From assembly GCF_019393635.1 (NCBI RefSeq), contig NC_057861.1, forward strand, positions 60,992,532 to 61,056,531: 64,000 bases of DNA. The letters run 5' to 3'. The position numbers were made by a program, and so were the translations under genes. This DNA is from Dromiciops gliroides (lineage: Eukaryota > Chordata > Mammalia > Microbiotheria > Microbiotheriidae). Positions 47,526 through 58,850 of this stretch are shown piece by piece. The stretch's first letter is position 1; the number at the start of each line of letters is the position of its first letter. The notes beneath the pieces were generated by a model, which was given only the letters and a program-made list of their open reading frames with translations, made no database searches and was not told where the DNA came from.

Positions 47526-48276
47526 TGTTAGGGCCGTTTAAAAATTCCCACAACTGCTCCTTCCTAACTGGTAAGCAAACAGCCTCTTTCCATTTAACAG
47601 CAAAGGATTTATTTAGGTGAATAAACTTAGGGATAAAGGCAACGAAAGTAAAATTCGACCTCTCAGCATCTCTGTAGCTTCCTCCTCCACCATCTAACTG
47701 CAAGCCCCCTCTCTTTCTGTACTGTTTCTCTGGTGTCCTTCCTTGCATCTCCTTAGCATCTTCTTCCTCTCTGTACTGTCCTCTCTTCGTCTCCTTAGCC
47801 TCCTCTGTACTCACTGACCTTCTTCTAGCGTCCCCCCTGACCGTCTAACTTCCCCCATATATAAAACACCTCTCTGCTTGGGAACCCTGGGGGACAAGCC
47901 CCCACACACATCAAGCTAATTGGTTAGCTGCCCTAGGGCCGTGGCCGAGGTTTCTGGGGCCTATGTGTACCATGCCCCGGGCTCGAGGGGGCCATGCCCC
48001 CACCCTGTGCACCCAGGGCCTCCACAAGGCTGTGCCAGGGCCCGGCAGAGGCAAGTCTGGGATCTCCAGGGCATATCCCCTCAGGGCAGAGGGAACTGGG
48101 GCTATTCGAAGTTGTCCAGCCCAGCAGGTGCCCCCTAAGGCTCCAAGGCCCATGGGGCTTCTCAGCTCAGCCACTGAAGTGGAGGGGGAGGGGCACCAGC
48201 CCCTCTCACACAGAGAAAAACCCTGAGGGCCTAAGGTTTTTTAATCTCAGTCCAAAGGCAGGGTCCCCAAATCACA
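47526..48276 (-). mobile_element. Putative ERV LTR, GC-rich U3
   Basis: On the - strand a GC-rich stretch (about 48,240-47,880) leads to a TATA-like gttttatatatggggg near 47,865, and about 250 bases on to aataaa near 47,610. Possible ends TG...CA are tgtgatttgggg (48,276) and the complement of tgttagggcc (47,526). This fits a U3-R-U5 layout. No target duplication was confirmed, and no viral coding sequence lies beside it. Absent from U1. Confidence 0.5.
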
Positions 48277-49059
48277 ATAAATTCCCTCAGAGCCTATATT
48301 CCACTGGACCAGGGAAAATTCAAGAAGTATACAGATAAATAGTATGCAGCAAGTTTGGTGGGAGTAGGGGATAGAACTAACAATTTGGGGAAATCAGGTA
48401 TTTTTGTTGGGGTTAGCACTTGAACTCATTCATAAATGGAGCTGGGCATTAAAGATATAGAGATGAGTTTGGGCTCCCTTCTATTCCATGCATGGGAAAC
48501 AGCCATTGTAAAGACTCTCAAGAGAAGCATAGAACATCATTATAGTTAGGTGAGTTTGACTGGGATGTAGAGTATTTTGGGGTAGCAATGGAAAATCAGC
48601 CCAAGATAATATGTTGGAGTTAGATTGTGAAGACTTTAAAATATGAAAGGAGATAACATTTTATCCTAGCTCTAATAGGGAGCCAGTGAAGAAACTTAAG
48701 CAAAGTAATGAACTGGTCAGACCTAAGTTTGAGGCTTGTGAAGACAAAGATGATCATGAAAACAATTGGATTTTGCACAGATCTACACATTCAATGTCTC
48801 ATTGTCAAATGGAGTAGACCGTACTTTTTCAGAAGCTATGTCTTCAGAGCTCCAGTTTTTCCAGGTCTAACATAAAAAAAGACTTCACCTTGCAGGCAAA
48901 ACACAAAGATACTCATAATGAGAGCACTGACCACCATGTGATTTTTTTTTAACCACAGCAACTCATAATGGCCATCTGCTAAGGAATGGAGAAATTGGAA
49001 TCTAGACTCCCAATGATTAAGTCCCATATCAATTTTTTCTAATTTCTTCTTCCTTCCCT

Positions 49060-49229
49060 GCAGCTATATAATATTTCACAGTTTACAAAGCACTTTTACA
49101 TACAGTATTTGGTTTCATGTACAGAACAATAACCATGTCAGATAGTCAGGACCAGCCTTCCAATTTCCCTTTCTGAAATGAAGAAATTGAGGGATACACA
49201 TATTAAATGACTTGGCCAAGAGCACACAG
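49060..49229 (+). repeat. MIR in U2 (left part)
   Basis: Paralogue of 29,925-30,110. Its right part is at 50,049-50,110, separated by an L1 insertion. Confidence 0.65.
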
Positions 49230-50048
49230 GCTCTTTTTTGTTTTTCCTTTTAAATTTTTTCCCCCATCTTAATAGCATTTTAGTTTTTGCAATTGCATGT
49301 AAATGTAGTTTTCAAAATTCATTTTTGTAAGATTTTGAGTTCCAGGGGACAGGTAATTGGCATAGTGGATAAAGCACCAGCCCTGGATTCAGGAGGACCT
49401 GAGTTCATATGTGGCCTCAGACACTTGGCACTTACTAGCTATGTGACCCTGGGCAAGTCCCTTAACCCTCATTGTCCCACCAAAAAAAAAAAAGATTTTG
49501 AGTTCCAGATTTTCCTGCCTTTCTCCCTTCCTTCCCCCCTCTAAGAAAGCAAGCAATCTGATATACATTACATAGTATAATCATATCAAACATATTTCTA
49601 CATTAGTCATGTTATGAAAAAAATCAGACCAATAGGAGAAAACCACAGGAAAGGGAAAAAAAACAGAAAACAAAAAAAGTGAAAATAGTATGCCTTGATT
49701 TCCATTCAGACTGCATAGTTCTTTTCCTGGATGTGGAGAACATTTTCCATCATGAGGCTTGGAACTGTTTTAGATCATTGCATTGCTGAGAAGAGCTAAG
49801 ACCATCATAGTTGATCATTGCACAATATTGCTGTTATCGTGTACAATTTTCTCCTGGTTCTGCTCATTTCACTCAGCGTCAGTTCATGTAAGGCTTTCCA
49901 GGTTTTCCTCAAATCAGCCTGCTTATCCTTTCTTAGAGCACAATGGTATTCCATTATGCATATGCCACAATTTGTTCAGCCATTCCTCAATGGATGGGCA
50001 TCCCCTCACTTTCCAATTCTTTACTACCACAAAAAGAGTTATACATGG
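49230..50048 (-). mobile_element. L1 3'-end insertion, U2-specific
   Basis: Antisense L1 3' UTR: tttctacattagtcatgtta, tcattgcattgctgagaag, gcagttcatgtaaggcttt-like, caatggatgggcatccc. It interrupts the MIR, with gcacacag at 49222-49229 and 50049-50056. U1 (30,105) and U3 (62,690) have the empty site. Confidence 0.85.
49346..49492 (+). mobile_element. CORE-SINE inside L1
   Basis: Perfect 16-bp target duplication agattttgagttccag at 49330-49345 and 49493-49508. Confidence 0.95.
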
Positions 50049-50469
50049 GCACACAGCTCTTAAGTGGTAGTCAGAGGCCTAAATTTATGGCCTTATCACT
50101 CCATTTCCAGCACTTGTTAAAGATAAAAATTGTCTAGAAGAATCAAGAGGTATTCAAGCAGATGTAATTTGGTAGAAACTCCATGACTAAAGGCCATGAA
50201 GCACAAGATCAAGATCATTTATAATCAAAAGGAGCAGAGTGAGCCAGTAAGATGGAACTATTTATTATGCACCTACTATGTTCCAGGCATTCTGCTAAAC
50301 ATTACATGTACAAAGTGAGGCAAAAGACAGTCCTTGGCCTCAAGGATCTCAATATCTAATGCATGGGGGTGGGTGGGTAGAAACAACATGCAAACAAATA
50401 TACACACACACACACATATGTGTATATATATATGATATACAACCAATATTCAGGATTAATAGGAAATCA

Positions 50470-50607
50470 TTCATTTTTTAGGTAATTGGATTTAAGCGAC
50501 TTGTACAGGGTCACACGGTTGGTAAGTGTCAAGTGTCTGGGGCCACATTTGAACTCAGGTCCTTCTGATGAGGTCAGTGTTCTATCCATTGCACCACCTA
50601 GCTTCAC
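50470..50607 (-). mobile_element. CORE-SINE shared by U2 and U3
   Basis: Antisense, diverged, between two copies of taataggaaatcatt (50,455-50,469 and about 50,609). U3 carries a SINE at the same site (63,245-63,391); U1 (30,410) does not. Confidence 0.85.
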
Positions 50608-51076
50608 CTAATAGGAAATCATTAACAGATGGGAGGGACTAGAACGAAGAGGGTTTGGGAAAAGCTTCCAATAAACATTGGATTTTTTGAAAGTTGGGAC
50701 TTAAATGAAGCAAAAGAAGCCAGTAGATGGAGTTGAATATAGAGGGAATTCCAGACATGGGGGATAGCTCCCCAAAATGCCGGAGGCAAGAAATGGAGTA
50801 TATTGTTCATGGGAAAGCAAAGAAGTGAGTGTCATTAGAGCCAAGTGTACATGGTAAGAAGTAAGGTATAAGAATGTGGGAAAGGTAAAAAGCTACTAGA
50901 TTAAGAAGGGATTTGAATGTCAAATAGAGGATTTTGTATTTGATCCTGGAAGCAACAGGGAGACATTGGCATTCATTGCATTGTGGGGTTGGGGAGAGAG
51001 GGAGAGGTGACATCAGACTGACACTTTAGGAATATCACCATAATGGCTAAATGGGGGATAGTGAATTGAGCAATCT

Positions 51077-51219
51077 GGGGAAGCTAGGTGGTACTGTGGA
51101 TAAAGCACCGACCCTGGATTCAGGACAATCTGAGTTCAAATCCAGCCTCACACATTTGATGCTTAGTAGCTGTGTGACCCTGGGCAAGTCACTTAACCCT
51201 CATTGCCCCACAAAAAAAA
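51077..51219 (+). mobile_element. CORE-SINE, U2-specific
   Basis: Starts ggggaagctaggtggtactg, ends in an A8 run. Lies 85 bp from the OR stop. Not at the same site as the SINE beside the OR pseudogene in U1. Confidence 0.92.
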
Positions 51220-51304
51220 GAATTGAGGAATCCAAAATTTTTGCCTCCCAACATTTTCAATAGAAGTATCAGTGTCTTATTTCTAGGACCAGGAGTGAGC
51301 CCTG

Positions 51305-52243
51305 TCACCGAGAGGAGGCTATTCTGCTAAAGAGCCTCCTAAGGGAATTTTTTATGTCCTTATTCCTTAATGTATAGATGAAGGGGTTCAGCATGGGAGT
51401 GACCACAGCATACATTGCTGAGGCAACTGTGCTCTTCCAGGAAGAGTGAATAGCTGAGGAGCTCAAATATACACCTAGCCCTGTGCCATAGAATAAGGAA
51501 ACAACAGTGAGGTGAGATCCACAGGTAGAAAAGGCTTTATACTTACCCTGAGCAGATGGGACTTTCAAAATGGAAGAACAGATCTGACTGTAAGAAGAAA
51601 GGATCCCTGCAAGGGGAAGAAAACCCAGAAGTCCAGCTATTATATATAACAAGATATAATTGATAAGGGTGTCAGAACAAGGGAGTTTCAGAACCTCGGT
51701 AAGATCACAAAAGAAGTTCTGAATTTCATGGTCCGTACAGAAGGAGAGATGTGTTACCATCAGACTGTGAACAAGAGAATAGAGAAGGCTTATTGTCCAA
51801 GAGATCAGCACCAGCAGGCTACAGACCCCAGGGCTCATGATGGTTGTATAATGTAGAGGGTGACAGATAGCCACAAAACGGTCATAGGCCATTGCAGTGA
51901 GGAGGAAATTATCCAATCCAAGAAAAAGCAGAAAGAAGAACATCTGGGCAAGACAGTCAGCATAGGAGATGGCCTTGTTTTGTGTCAAGATGCTTGCCAA
52001 CATCTTTGGGACTGTGGTGGATACCAAACATATATCAACAAAGGACAGATTGGAGAGGAAGAAGTACATGGGCGTGTGGAGGTGAGAGTCAGAGCCAATG
52101 GTCAACATTATGAGCAGGTTTCCAATCACGGTGACCAAGTACATGCCCAAGAAGAGCCCAAAGAGTGGCCCCTGCTGGTCTGGCTTCTCAGAAAATCCCA
52201 GAAGGATAAATTCTGTGAATTGAGTTTGATTTCCTGGTACCAT
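51305..52243 (-). CDS. Olfactory receptor, class II, family 1/7-like, intact
   Basis: A rhodopsin-like G-protein-coupled receptor of 312 residues, the usual OR length, expected in the cilia of olfactory neurons. Start MVPGNQTQ, with an N-glycosylation site NQT at residue 5. Landmarks: GN at 41-42 (TM1), [12 protein letters not shown] at 56-67, Cys97 (TM3 disulphide), [15 protein letters not shown] at 118-132 (DRY-type motif, here DRF), Cys 169/179/189 in the second outer loop, [10 protein letters not shown] at 236-245 (TM6), and [13 protein letters not shown] at 283-295 (TM7). DRF instead of DRY is a conservative change shared with the U1 pseudogene. [15 protein letters not shown] and EIQNFFCDL resemble families 1 and 7 (OR7/OR1I type), which flank SLC1A6 in human. 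The subfamily needs a tree. Single coding exon, no lesion seen. Confidence 0.96.
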   Translation of the reverse strand: MVPGNQTQFTEFILLGFSEKPDQQGPLFGLFLGMYLVTVIGNLLIMLTIGSDSHLHTPMYFFLSNLSFVDICLVSTTVPKMLASILTQNKAISYADCLAQMFFFLLFLGLDNFLLTAMAYDRFVAICHPLHYTTIMSPGVCSLLVLISWTISLLYSLVHSLMVTHLSFCTDHEIQNFFCDLTEVLKLPCSDTLINYILLYIIAGLLGFLPLAGILSSYSQICSSILKVPSAQGKYKAFSTCGSHLTVVSLFYGTGLGVYLSSSAIHSSWKSTVASAMYAVVTPMLNPFIYTLRNKDIKNSLRRLFSRIASSR

Positions 52244-52255
52244 GGGTTTAATTTT

Positions 52256-52285
52256 TCTGTTGGGAAAGAGAAGTGAGAGAGCATG
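52256..52285 (-). promoter_or_regulatory. 3' splice site before OR start codon
   Basis: On the - strand the tract ctctctcacttctctttcccaacag is a strong acceptor; AG pairs with 52,257-52,258. It leaves a 13-nt untranslated leader before the ATG, the same spacing as in the U1 pseudogene. The upstream 5' exon and promoter were not identified. Confidence 0.75.
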
Positions 52286-52699
52286 ATATGAAAATGCATT
52301 TATCTTTGTATGTGGAAAAGAAATGGAAATAACATCAGCTCTGACTTGTAATTGCTAGGTTCTGTCCCTGTCTCTAACACATTACCTTTGTGATCTTGGA
52401 CAATTTGCTATTGCAACATGCAACCTCAATGTCAGATGAAGGACTTGAGCCTAATGACTTCTAAGATTCCTTCTAGTTCAGACAGTATTTGAAACATGAA
52501 GCACTACCTTTAGAAATGAACAATTTATGCACACTATCTCAAATTTTTTTCTAAGCATCAGTGACCATGGAACTCTGAGATAAAGGAGATTCTCTGGGCC
52601 AGGCAGGTCCACTCTTACAGTCTTCAACTAGAATAATAAAAACAGGAGTGGAAGGGATCTTTTGGGTATATCATACAAAACTTTACCCTAGAAAATATT

Positions 52700-53065
52700 C
52701 CTGGCCCCCAAAATATACCTGGCAATTGGCAACTAGCCTTTCCCTGAAGATCTCTTCCTTTCTATTGAGCCAAAATATGATTGTTTTCAGGTTTTATCTA
52801 ATGCTCTCATTCTACCCTCTGAGCCCTTGCAGAACAAATCTCATTTCTTTACCACATATTATTTCTTTAAATATATGAATACAGTTAGCCCACATTGTAT
52901 ATATTTTTTCTCCTTTAAGCCAAGAAACTCTCGTTCCTTTGGCTGATCTTTATAGGCCCTTCACCATCCTGGTTACTCTCTCTTGTATAATCTCCAGATT
53001 ATCTATGTTCTTCCTAAATTGTGGTACCTAGAACTAAACACAATATATCAAATGAGGTCCAATTA
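52700..53065 (-). mobile_element. L3/CR1 LINE fragment
   Basis: Antisense: aggcccttcaccatcctggt, tataatctccagattatcta, gttcttcctaaattgtggta, cctagaactaaacacaatat. These are the L3 segments for the RRATRMVKGLE and YCVQFWAPHF-like parts of the reverse transcriptase ORF. Confidence 0.75.
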
Positions 53066-54139
53066 TGGTCAAGGTCAATGGAATGATCACCTCCTTCTTA
53101 CTGGAAGCCATAGCTCCTTGAATGTAGACTAAGTTAGCTTTAGATTATTTTGTCTGTCACATCACTGCTGACTCAGAGTGAATTTAATGTCTACTACGAA
53201 CTCTCAGATCTTTTAAAAATGAATTATGTTCTTGTATGGGGGGGATTCTAGGGATTTGTGTGTTCTCCCCTTTGTTTTATGCTATAGCTACATATAACTA
53301 GTAGTGGATGGGATCAAGCTTCCAGTACTGGGTGAGCCTGTGTTACTAAGGGTGAAATACCCTAGGGCTGAATATATGAAAGGGCATAATCTGAGACTCT
53401 GGTCCATCAACACTGAAAGCATTTTGGGAGCTCCAAGAAAGCTCCCTTCCAGTTCTGATATATGTTCTATAAACCCCCCAAACTCAGATATTCTACATTC
53501 TAAAGTCCATCCCAGTTGACCATATCTTTTATGTTCATTTCCTATGATATATGTGTCTTTGAAAAAGAAAAAAAATATGTGGCCAAGGCAATAATATTGT
53601 AGATGGAAGATAGACCCAGATCCAAATAAGACTATTCAGTCTAAGAGGGTATGTAAAGAGAGAATGGAGTCAGGTCTTCATCTAAGATTTTGGGGTAAAG
53701 TTAAGAACCTCGAAGACAGGCCACTTGTTATGTTCTCTCTATTAACCAGAAAATCATGTGCAATCTGAATAAAAGGCAGAATTTCTAGAAGACTGATCTC
53801 TGAAAATTCCAGAAGCACTAAATCTCAGAATTGGATTGGACCCCAGAAGTCCTTTAGTCTAAAATCTACCTATATGAGAATTCTCTCTATTTGATGTGCC
53901 TATAAAAAACGCATACTGATATCTTTCTATAGGGCTAGGTAGCACACATTTATTAAAAATTTGCGTATTATTTAATTTATTTATTTATGATTTTATTTGT
54001 ATAAAGCATTTTCTTAAAATAATTTTGTTCATATAATTTTGTTCATAATGTCTAAAGTTACCTTAAATAGGGTACCTCTTCTTGCCCGGTTTTGTTTGTA
54101 ATAAACAGAAATACTGGTGATTATTGTGGATTTACTTTA

Positions 54140-54385
54140 TATTCTGATATTTTGCTAAAATCTCTTTGTGTTGGCAAAGAACTAGCAATTATTTGGAACC
54201 TTTCAATTGGGGAATGACTGAACATGCTGTGATATATGATTGTGATGGAATACTACTGTGATATAGGAAATTATGAACTTCATGATCTTAGAAAAAACAT
54301 GGATAGACTTGCACAAAATAATGAAGAGTGAAATGAGCAGAAACAAGACAATATTGTATACAGTAGCAGCAATATTGTTTTAAGA
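54140..54385 (+). mobile_element. L1 3'-end fragment
   Basis: Sense counterpart of the 50,000 region: tttcaattggggaatgactg, atatatgattgtgatggaat, gagtgaaatgagcagaaac, caatattgtatacagtagca. Confidence 0.7.
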
Positions 54386-54769
54386 ACAACAACAATAACA
54401 ACAAAAAGCCCATTTACTAAGTGGGAGGCATTGTCCTAAGTGCTAGGGATAAAAATTGATGAAATAAGAGGGTGAGGCAGGAAGGAGGAAGTTACCAGTA
54501 CAAGAGAATGGTGATAGAGTTGGGACACTCAGAAACACAGACAGGAGGAGAACAAAGAGTGACACACCTGAGCTCTTTCCCAAAATGAGGAAGTCCCTGA
54601 AGGAACTCACCAATGGGAAAAGGAGAGTGGCCTGAGGAAATGATTTTGGAGGGTGAGAAAGCTCTGGGAAATCAATCGTGACTTTGAAATTCACATAATT
54701 AGAAACACAGCAGGTACAGTGATGAAAGGTCATTTTACAGATGAGAAATCAGTATCCTGCTGTTGCTTG

Positions 54770-54990
54770 AAGACCTCCCTTGAGCAGGAACCCACCACCT
54801 CCTGATATAGTCCATTACTCATTTGGCAAGCTCTACTTGTTAAGAAGTTTATTAGCCGGTGGGTTTGTTTTCTGAGATTCATTCCAAATTTGTCTTTTTT
54901 GCCATGTCCTCTCTAGGTTAAGGAGAAAAAAAGAGGTCTAATTTCTCTTGCTAGGCCTTCAAATGCTTAAAGATAGCTACCACTCCAGAA
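54770..54990 (-). mobile_element. L3/CR1 fragment in U2
   Basis: Paralogue of 32,655-32,870 (aaatttgtcttttttgccat, gatagctaccactccagaag). Confidence 0.6.
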
Positions 54991-55381
54991 GGGCAAGAGA
55001 AGAACACATATCTATTATAGACAAAGACCTTGAAACCCCAAAGAGAGATCAAGAAAAAGAGTTTCTTTCTCATTTTGGAGGAGGTAGTGGTGGTGGTAAT
55101 AAGACTAGACCCTCCAGAAGTCAATGGCCAGTAGAGAGAAGACTCACTCAGAAAAATTTTCACTTCCAGGCTAAAGGAGGTCTGTGCTGATTCACACTTA
55201 GCTTCTCTTCCAATAAGATCCTCAAGTCTTTTTCACATGTATAAGATACACTGCAGGGCTCCTCTCCAAACCCACACTCAGATCAGCAAGTTGAGTCCCT
55301 AGATGACAACACTTATTTACCTCAAGGTTCTACTGGTGGCCTTGAGGTGTTTGGGATTGTTTTCTAATATTTATGAACTTA

Positions 55382-55538
55382 TGGGGGCAGTTAGGTGGTG
55401 CAGTGGATAAAGCACTGGCCCTGGATTCAGGAAGACCTGAGTTCAAATCTGGCCTCAGACACTTGACACATACTAGCTGTGTGACCCTGGGCAAGTCACT
55501 TAACCCTCATTGCCCTGCCAAAAAACAAAAACAAAAAC
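55382..55538 (+). mobile_element. CORE-SINE, U2-specific
   Basis: Perfect 16-bp target duplication aatatttatgaactta at 55366-55381 and 55539-55554. The U1 site (33,246) is empty. Confidence 0.96.
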
Positions 55539-56389
55539 AATATTTATGAACTTAAATATTATAAACTTGCACCAATGTGCTTCCTCTATTGATTTTGAGT
55601 TGATATAAATTAGCTAAACTGGCAATTGATTTCTAGAAAGAAACACTTACTAAGGCTTTATAATATGGACAGTTGGTATAAAATAACCCAACCTCTGCAA
55701 GGAAAAAAATGTCAGTGATATATGCTTGTACAAGTACAGAGATCAAGCAGGGAAAAGTAGGATCAAATTTAGAGAGTACCTGTTGTAAATGAGTGATACA
55801 GTTTGTGTAAATGCTTTTCCTAGAGGTCCTTTTTTCTCCTTCTTGCAACCCTCATGAAATTTTTCCTATGCATGGTATAAGTTTTGTCTCTGCTTCATGT
55901 AGAGTTCCAGTGCTGTAATTATTAGGAATTTTCCCCTTCCATTAAATCTATTTTTTTGCAACCTCTATGCAACTGGTTTTTTTGCAACTTCCATTCCTAA
56001 TTCTGTTCTTTGAAGTAAAAGAAAACACAACTAACATTTCTCATGACAGTTCATCAAATTGTTGAAAGCATTTGTCTCTCCCACTATCAAAATATCACAT
56101 ATCCAATATTACATGGTCCTTAAAAACCTATACTTTATCTGGGTTCTTTTCTCTCTCTTACCTCAGCCTTCCCCCCATATTTGGAGGCAGATAAATGCAG
56201 TAACTAACTGAGAGTACAGTTATATCTTATACCACCAAACAAGCTGGTACCAAATACTTCCTGTCTCTAACTCATAGAAAAACTCAAGAAATACCAGTTA
56301 CTTTTGATAAGTTGATTTTTGTGTTTTAAGTTTCCTCTATTATAAGTATCCTCAGCAAAAGTCTGAGAATGCAGAGGAAAGGGGATAAG

Positions 56390-56835
56390 ACAGGACAATT
56401 TCAGAAAGGCCTGGAAAGATTTATATGGACTGATGTATAGTGAAATGAGCAAAACTAGGAGAACATTGTGTATAGTGACAGCAATATTGCTTTATGCAGA
56501 ACTGTGAATGACAACTATTCTTAGCAATACAATAATCCAAGACAATCTCAAAGGACTAATGATAACACATACTATCCATCTCCAAAGAAAGAACTGATAT
56601 TGATTGAACTCAGACTGAAGCATGCTAGTTTTCACTTTCTTTCACTTTTTTCTTTTATTCAAGTTTTCTAGTACAAAATGACCAATATGGTAATGCCTTA
56701 CATAATTGCATATATATATAACCTATATCTGATTGCTTACTGCCTAAGACAGGGGTGAGGGGAGGGCAGGAAGGAGGGATACAATTTGGAACTCAAGACT
56801 TGAAATAAAAAATGTTTATTTTTGTTTTTTTAAAT
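56390..56835 (+). mobile_element. L1 3' end, U2-specific
   Basis: Sense L1 3' region: gtatagtgaaatgagcaaaa, agcaatattgctttatgcag, ggactaatgataacacatac, agaaagaactgatattgatt, ending in a gttcctttttg-like A/T-rich tail. Not found at the U1 position (34,235). Confidence 0.75.
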
Positions 56836-56839
56836 TGAT

Positions 56840-58230
56840 TTCATAATTCCAGGGTGCTTTGACTTTGAAGCCACTACATTACCATTAAAATCACTAGTAG
56901 TCATATTTCTCATAATCCAGTAAGGTTCACTGTTTAATTTATTAAACATATACAGCTGCTTATGAAAAAAGGAAGCAGAGAAGAATAGAACTTGTACAGG
57001 AAAGAGAGATAGGAAAGGGGAAGAAATAAATATGATTGAATGTAAGTTTCATATCATCTGGTCTAACCTCTATCATAAGTAGAAAGAAAGAAGGAAAAAA
57101 CACAAAGTAGTAGGGAGTTTTTCATCACCTTCCCTACCCTCAGCAACACTTTCTGATTCTGTGAACTATGCCCTGATAGGTTCAGCCTACTGGGTTGTTA
57201 AGAGGTCTATAGGATCAAGGAGTATAGGAGTCATCTATGGTTTGTATGAAAAGAGCCTTACTACTTTGTACTCTGTGTCTGGGAGTAGGAACATAAGCCC
57301 TCTGACTTTATTAGGATTTGCACTGGGGCATCTGAGACTTGCCTCTGGCTAAAGATTTTCCCTGGTGTTTGGGTTATACTTGGCTAAGATGGATTGGGCC
57401 ACAATGAACTCATTGTTCTGCTACTGTGATAAAAATAAAAATTTATCTTTTAAAAAATAATTTAAAGTCACCAAAAATTCCTCAAAGATGATCTCATTTA
57501 ACTCTCTAAAAAGCACCATGAAGTTAATAGGTAATTGTTGATCCCCATTTTATAGCTGAGGGCTCAAGGAAAGGTCCTATTCCTAGTTAAGAGTAAAGAT
57601 AGAACTAGAACCTGCCTCAGAGTATAAGGCTTATTGTACTCTACTTTGATTCTCCCCTAACATCTTAGACTCAACTGTGGGTTTTCAAGTAAACTCTGTA
57701 TTGAGTCATATTTTCTTGCTCTTTCACCTTAATTAGGCTGTGATTTGAGCTATTCTGGCTTTAGAAGACTCTCCTTGAGCTTCTGAGGAATAGGCTGCTT
57801 CTCCTCTTTCTATTCCCAACACTTCTCACCTCCAATTACTTACTGAACATCACTGAGGGAACAGCTTTGACTGACTGTATCTGGCAGAAGGGATAATAAG
57901 GAAGGCAGATACTTTGGGTCCCAGAAAAAGCAGAGAGTTTCCACCTGTGAGCCTCATATCTCTGGGAGACACAAGCAGACTCTCCCCTGGCCTGAGATAG
58001 CTGATATCTGGTCTTATGGAGGAACAGAAAGAATATTTGTAATTTCTAGTGCCTAATAGGTTTGATCCCCCAAACTCTTCATTAGAGCTGCTCAACCCCC
58101 TTTGGGGCAAAAAGCCATGGCAGAAAATTTTCTAACAAGGAGAGCTGTCCAACATCACCTGGGAAGATACCCAACTCTGGAGATCTTAAGCAGGCATCCT
58201 CAGAGGTTCTTCAGATCAATTTGAATAATT
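56840..58230. other. U2 sequence, no gene
   Basis: Colinear with U1 34,230-35,990 (for example gtttgtatgaaaagagcctt, ctggctaaagattttccctg). No open frame is conserved between the two copies. Confidence 0.55.
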
Positions 58231-58234
58231 CACT

Positions 58235-58460
58235 AAGTTTCCAAAAAGGAATCCATTGCTTCTTAAGCATTCTGCTGCTGTAGTGTTTTGATTGGAAGGA
58301 CATTTTTTGGTTTTGCTTAGCCAAAATCAGCCTTAATGTGGATTTGCCCCATTTTGTTTCCATTCTGCTTTCTAGGGTGAAGCAAAACAAGTCTAATTAC
58401 TCTTCCACATGAGATTATTTTAAACCCATAAAGACAGTCCAACTAGAGTCTTCTCCAGGA
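58235..58460 (-). mobile_element. L3/CR1 fragment in U2
   Basis: Paralogue of 35,990-36,215. Confidence 0.65.
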
Positions 58461-58764
58461 TCTACATCTCCATATCCCTTAACTGGTCCTCATACATATT
58501 GTCTTTGTTACTTTGCCTTCCCCACATTGTAGCTATAAAATTAACTTGTTTGAAACCCAAGCCTAGGGCCAAACATTTACTTCTATTAAATTTCATCTAA
58601 TTAGATTTGGCTCTATATTATACCTAGTCAAGATCTTTAAGAAATGAATAAATGTTTCACTAAAAGCTCAACATTGACTTCAACTCAACTAACCATACTT
58701 GCTTGGTAACTCTATTTGTGTAAATTAATTTCAACACACAATGTATCAATAATTATTTAGTCAG

Positions 58765-58850
58765 GAGGGTGTATCCAAGATGACACAGTGAATCCAGGAA
58801 GTTGCCCAAGCTCTCCTGAATTTCTCTCAGAAACAACATTAAATCAAGCT
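58765..58850 (+). mobile_element. Possible L1 5'-end stub
   Basis: gagggtgtatccaagatgac resembles a degraded L1 5'-terminal motif, followed by cctgaatttctctcagaaac. It runs straight into the antisense L1 at 58,851. Tentative. Confidence 0.35.

Larger units (their letters stand above)
52381..54538. other. 2,158-bp segment present in U2, missing from U1
   Basis: Bounded by aacac on both sides (52,376-52,380 and 54,534-54,538); U1 has a single aacac at 32,427-32,431. The segment holds old antisense L3/CR1 (52,700-53,060), unassigned AT-rich sequence, an L1 3'-end piece (54,140-54,380) and a MIR-like tail (54,385-54,470). It lies upstream of the OR coding exon, where the 5' exon or promoter could be. 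Confidence 0.8.
42455..58762. repeat. Segmental duplication unit U2 (holds intact OR)
   Basis: Colinear with U1 but longer. It gained SINEs at 44,891, 45,041, 50,470, 51,077 and 55,382 and L1 pieces at 49,230 and 56,390. It also keeps the 52,381-54,538 segment that U1 lacks and has 45,410-48,420 (with a putative LTR) not seen in U1. The right end ttatttagtcagg corresponds to the U1 end. Confidence 0.9.

Noticed and set aside
47911-48338. Several overlapping frames in the GC-rich block
   Set aside because: GC-rich sequence lacks stops by chance; the frames overlap on both strands with no domain. An LTR explains the block better.
51860-52276. 138-codon + strand frame over the OR
   Set aside because: Antisense shadow of the OR coding exon; a similar shadow lies over the U1 pseudogene.
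54951-55190. Short frames upstream of the intact OR as a 5' OR exon
   Set aside because: No splice donor pattern or conservation with U1 that I could support; the 5' exon stays unlocated.
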